DNA of 64,000 bases, from contig PTFA01000009.1 in assembly GCA_003342895.1 (NCBI GenBank), positions 8,266,677 through 8,330,676 on the forward strand, in the 5' to 3' direction. Each line of letters opens with the position of its first letter. The stretch's first letter is position 1. Below, piece after piece: positions 60,238 to 64,000 of the stretch. The stretch comes from Casuarius casuarius (Eukaryota > Chordata > Aves > Casuariiformes > Casuariidae). The translations under genes and the position numbers were made by a program. Under the pieces are notes generated by a model. The model worked only from the letters and a program-made list of their open reading frames with translations, had not been told where the DNA came from and did not search any database.

Positions 60238-63200
60238 ACTCTGACTAAATGGGTCGAATCACACGCAATTAACATTAAAAAGGATAACATCACAATAAGC
60301 CAAATACAGCGCTGACTTCTAAGCAATTAAAGGCAGAAATTGCTCTAAACCACTGTTTCCCATTTCTTTCAACACAATCCTGACATCAATAATCTTTATT
60401 TCTCTCTTGGTTTTGTTCAAGCCCTCAAAGAAAACCTATCGGGAAAATAAGAGGTATGAAAAAAATCAAATAGATTAGTTACATCAGACTTGATTCTCTT
60501 CCTTTCAGCACTGCTAAAGAATTGGAGTTACTTATTGAGTTCTACTAATGGCAAGTGGTGTAAAGGAGGAAGAGATTCGCCTCTTTCTGATTCACCCTAG
60601 AAAGAAATCAATGACAGAAAGTTTTATTTGATGAAACTTCTCTTTTTTTCCCCCCCCTCATTTCCAGTGTGCCCATTATCTCCCTCCAGTATTCATTGCT
60701 GTTACTTTATAGCTTCCATTCTGAGCTACCTTCAGTATCTGCTTCTTCATATCAGTTCTCTTTACATTCTGGCTCCTTTTCTTTCAGTATTTGGGCCCTA
60801 ATTTTTCTGTACAATTTTACTTGGCTGTAGGCTCCAAATTAAGAGATTGTCCCTCTTGTCATTCAGATGTGCTGCATAGTCTTACTGTCCCAGTCTAACT
60901 TGGCTGACGTTTCATTAACGCTGAACCATGTTTTTCTTCCTTCTTTGCACTACATTTATCACCTTGCTGTTTTATGAAGCTCTCGAGGATTAAGAAAACC
61001 CAACAACCCAAAATAAAAAGCCACCAAAACCTGCCTAACATCACTATACTCTTTTCCTTCTGCTCCCTTTCCCCCTCCCAGTGTCTCCTTTTACTCTAAT
61101 CATTAATACAATTTCAAATTCTTTATCTTGATGGCAAGCTTTAAGATACTTATGCCTGGTCAAAAACACAGAGAAAGATATTCCTGTTTCTATACATAGT
61201 AGTTGTCATTATTCATTCAGATTCCTCAAGTTCTTTCATCAAAACAAGCCTCTTTCTTTATCATCTGCTAACCCTAGGAAACTAAGCCCCCTGGGAGCTC
61301 ATCTATTCTGTGAACTGCTGTCTCAGATGTGCCTTTATTCCTTATTTTCACAAGAATAAAAGAGAAAAGTTGCAGGAGCTATATCAGTGAAAAATCATGA
61401 ACCCTTGTGAGTGTTTTTAGACAGAGAGAGAAAGAAAAAAAAAACCCCCACACTTGTTAAAGTGTTCAGAAAGCAACATACGGGCAGCCCTGTTTACAAG
61501 AGATTCTCGCCTTGCCTCTCAGCAAGCTTGCATGCAACACCCTAAGTGAAAGTCCTTTTATTTGACTAGCTGTAATCATTACGATCCTCACTTTTTCCTC
61601 AAAAAAGAGAGCTCATAGAAGTTCCACTTCTCCAGCTACCCCCAGAAAGTGGACAGAACTAAAAACACACACAACCCCCAAAACATACATTTAAAACATA
61701 TCTTTCTTTGGAAGCAGAAATTTAATCTGAATTTCAAGGGTGGCAGGATAATTAGCTTAAGAAAACACATGCTTTCATTATTGAATTTAGCCACAGGATC
61801 TGTCAGCAGCATCACCTGAGTGATTTATATGCAGACAATGGTAGAAAGAAGTTACAGTGAATATTAAGGAATCTAAGCTTAAGCAAATACGAGCTTCATC
61901 CAGGTGAACAGCCCTCAGGTAGAGTGTGACCAAAGCGTGGGCTCATTCCACAAATGGAGAAGACATAGGAGTTGCACCAAACTCACCACCCTAACAGACT
62001 GGCAACCACCTTTTAGGGCACATTGCATCCCCACCGTATCTCTTAAGTTCCTCCCTCAGTTACACCTTTAAAGTCAAATAAAACACAGCCATAACAGCCC
62101 TCATGCAACCCACCAGGCTCTAGCACGCAGCATCACGCAGGAAACGCTCCCTCGACGCCTCAATACTGCACATTCACTTCTAGCATCGCCCCTTTGATCA
62201 GTGGGAAAAAGCCACGGAGGGGCAAGAAGCAGCACTGGGGAAGAAGATGAGGAACTGCCATTACCAAAGTGGTTTTAAGAGACAGCCAGGAAATCCTCAC
62301 ACAAGTGTAAAGGTATTCCAGGTTACTCCCTTCTCCGTTCATTTACCTGACAGCCAGGCTGGATTTCGGCTAGACTCCAGGGAGCATAATTACAATAGAA
62401 AACCTCTCTGGTTCACCATCAAAGAATGAAACAAAACAAAATACCAAACACACAACAACAGAAAGAAATCTTAAGCTTTCCCTAGAGCTTAATGTGACTC
62501 TTTCATATTTTTCTCAGTATCACTCTGCAAACATTGGAAACTACAGAGGGACTAATTCATAAAATAGCACAGCTGAGCTCAGAAGCAGAAAATTACAAAA
62601 TAATTGTGTACAAATACCTTTAGAAGACAACAGCCACTGGAAAAGTCCAGAAGACCAGGCACCTTGCATGGGCCCTTGCTGGTTCCCAGCTCCTGCAGGA
62701 GTCACTGACAGAGCTCCCATGTTGGCAGCTTGGAGGTTACCTGGGCATGATTTGCAGGCTCCTACAGCTGAGGGACTTGGGCATGCTTTTGGACCTTAGC
62801 AGCAGCTGGTAGACAGTTAACTCCAGATTAAATGAGAAGGCAGGGCTGACCTGCAGTCTGCAATCAGGGGAACCTGCAAAGAAAGGAGAAAATAAGGTAA
62901 TTTGCTGGCATGTTTGCTTGGGAAAGGGAGAAGGAATTCCCCAGCACAGCAGGTCTGTGATAAGAAACAGCCTGGGGGTTGCACTCCCTTGGCCCACTAA
63001 TTCATCGCTTCCCTGCAATTTAGCTATTTTGAATGCATATAGATAGAAAGATGTCCTTTCCACATCAGGAAGACTGCCTCTGCTACTGGGAGAGCATATG
63101 TCTATTTTTGTTATAGTTGTAACTTTATCACTGCCAGTTTCCCTGCTTGTTGCATCTCTTGTGTTCCCAATTAGCACTGAGGGCAACAAATGCCTAATGC

Positions 63201-63358
63201 AAATTTCTATGTGCTACTCTCTGACCACTCACAGTAGGCAACTGGCCTTATTGGGTGGTGTCAGCAAAATTTTTGACATAGATGTTTGTGGCTGTTTTTG
63301 ACTTTTCAAAATATTGTTCAGAAGGCACCAGCTGCTCCCAAGGGGCTAATGAGACATT

Positions 63359-63374
63359 GGGGGGGGGGGGGGGG
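63359..63374 (+). repeat. G16 homopolymer
   Basis: Sixteen consecutive G bases, uninterrupted. This is unusual, since long G runs are slippage-prone and can fold into quadruplexes. The exact length may be a sequencing artefact. Confidence 0.85.
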
Positions 63375-64000
63375 TGACGATGACCATGATTTCACAGCTG
63401 AGATTTGCTGCTTCAGGAATTTAAGGTCTTCACCAGCAATGGCATCTTCAAAGTAGCCTGATTCAGATGGTGTGAAAGATAGCAGACACACTCTGGCCAG
63501 CGTCACATCAGAACTCGGTTTAGGATTTATTAGTGTTTGACAGGGAAGATCCTTGAGGCCTTCTCTTACTGATATTTTAGAGGAAACCACTTTTAGTGAG
63601 ACAAAGAGAACATTTCTTCAGCAATGACATGCAGGTAACAAAATAACTCGTGTAGGATAATGCACGACCATTAAAATGAGATGCAGAGTTTCATAGCTGC
63701 AGCTATGACCACCAAATTTAACTTTTTTTTCCAACATGTACCTCAATAGTTACACATCCGATCTTTCCAGTGTAGATTATTTATAAGGGGAGCTTTCCCA
63801 CAATTTTCTGTGGGACATGGACAGTCAATTGCTAATTTAAGCATGGTGTCTTAGCTAGAGGACAATCATATTTTTGGCCCTTGGTACCAAATCACTGTGT
63901 AATTTTCTGTTTTGGAGCAATTTAACTCTACCAGACTTACTGTCCTTCACTCATGCCATGGTTACATTTGGACCTTTATATTTCTTAATGAGTCTAAAAA

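Larger units (their letters stand above)
57320..64000. other. Unique noncoding DNA, no gene recognised
   Basis: Unique sequence with a CpG-bearing patch at about 57,950-58,150 and a hairpin at 58,991. It also has an A-rich tract at 60,213-60,237 and a G16 run at 63,359. About 60,640-61,000 is pyrimidine-biased on the plus strand. The 150-codon minus-strand frame at 62,737-63,189 has no recognisable domain. No RNA gene seen. Confidence 0.5.

Noticed and set aside
62737..63189. 150-codon open frame on the minus strand
   Set aside because: No known domain, no splice or promoter context, and a single frame of this length is expected by chance in 64 kb on two strands.
1..64000. CRISPR array, operon or bacterial island
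   Set aside because: No regularly spaced repeats, no long dense open frames; composition and repeats are those of a vertebrate nuclear genome.

Overview
The window looks like vertebrate nuclear DNA, most probably from a bird. Four things point that way: a decayed 3' piece of a CR1 LINE (43,000-43,345, minus strand), a solo endogenous-retrovirus LTR (about 23,709-24,892), very old tRNA-derived SINE remnants, and an otherwise very low density of interspersed repeats. Codon-scale coding signal is absent. Every open frame is short (at most about 160 codons), and the longest ones fall in CpG-rich patches or overlap frames on the other strand. None matches a protein family I recognise, so no protein-coding gene is annotated. 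There is no tRNA, rRNA, snRNA or known miRNA that I can recognise, and no bacterial feature.

Layout. 1-23 kb is mostly unique AT-rich sequence with small CpG-rich patches. It holds two exon-like segments with good splice sites (110-320 and 5,555-5,767), a 200-bp A/T-only-like block (6,364-6,560), and two ancient repeat remnants (9,990-10,056 and 13,556-13,625). 22.8-24.9 kb is the most structured part: two strong hairpins, a CpG-rich patch followed by an octamer plus TATA promoter-like module (23,235-23,496), and then the LTR. That LTR carries U3 repeats, a TATA box, an internal duplication, a (CT)n tract and a polyadenylation signal. 25-42 kb is unique sequence with a cluster of CpG islands at 33.4-36.5 kb, a SINE remnant at 41.2 kb and a perfect G-quadruplex motif at 39.4 kb. 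42.3-43.3 kb has a third exon-like segment followed by the CR1 remnant. 44-49.3 kb contains AT-rich stretches with the texture of conserved noncoding elements, running straight into the densest CpG island (48,975-49,335). 49.3-64 kb is unique sequence with a second CpG patch (50.3 kb), a 12-bp perfect hairpin at 51.4 kb, homopolymer tracts and a G16 run.

Taken together this is best read as an intergenic region or a very long intron. It may carry noncoding transcripts and regulatory elements. The CpG islands, the promoter-like module, the conserved-looking blocks and the spliced-exon candidates are the parts that could belong to real transcription units. That function is inference: nothing here was aligned to another genome or to RNA data. 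Five ambiguous bases (23,800; 23,865-23,866; 24,300; 57,302) lie in or near repeats.
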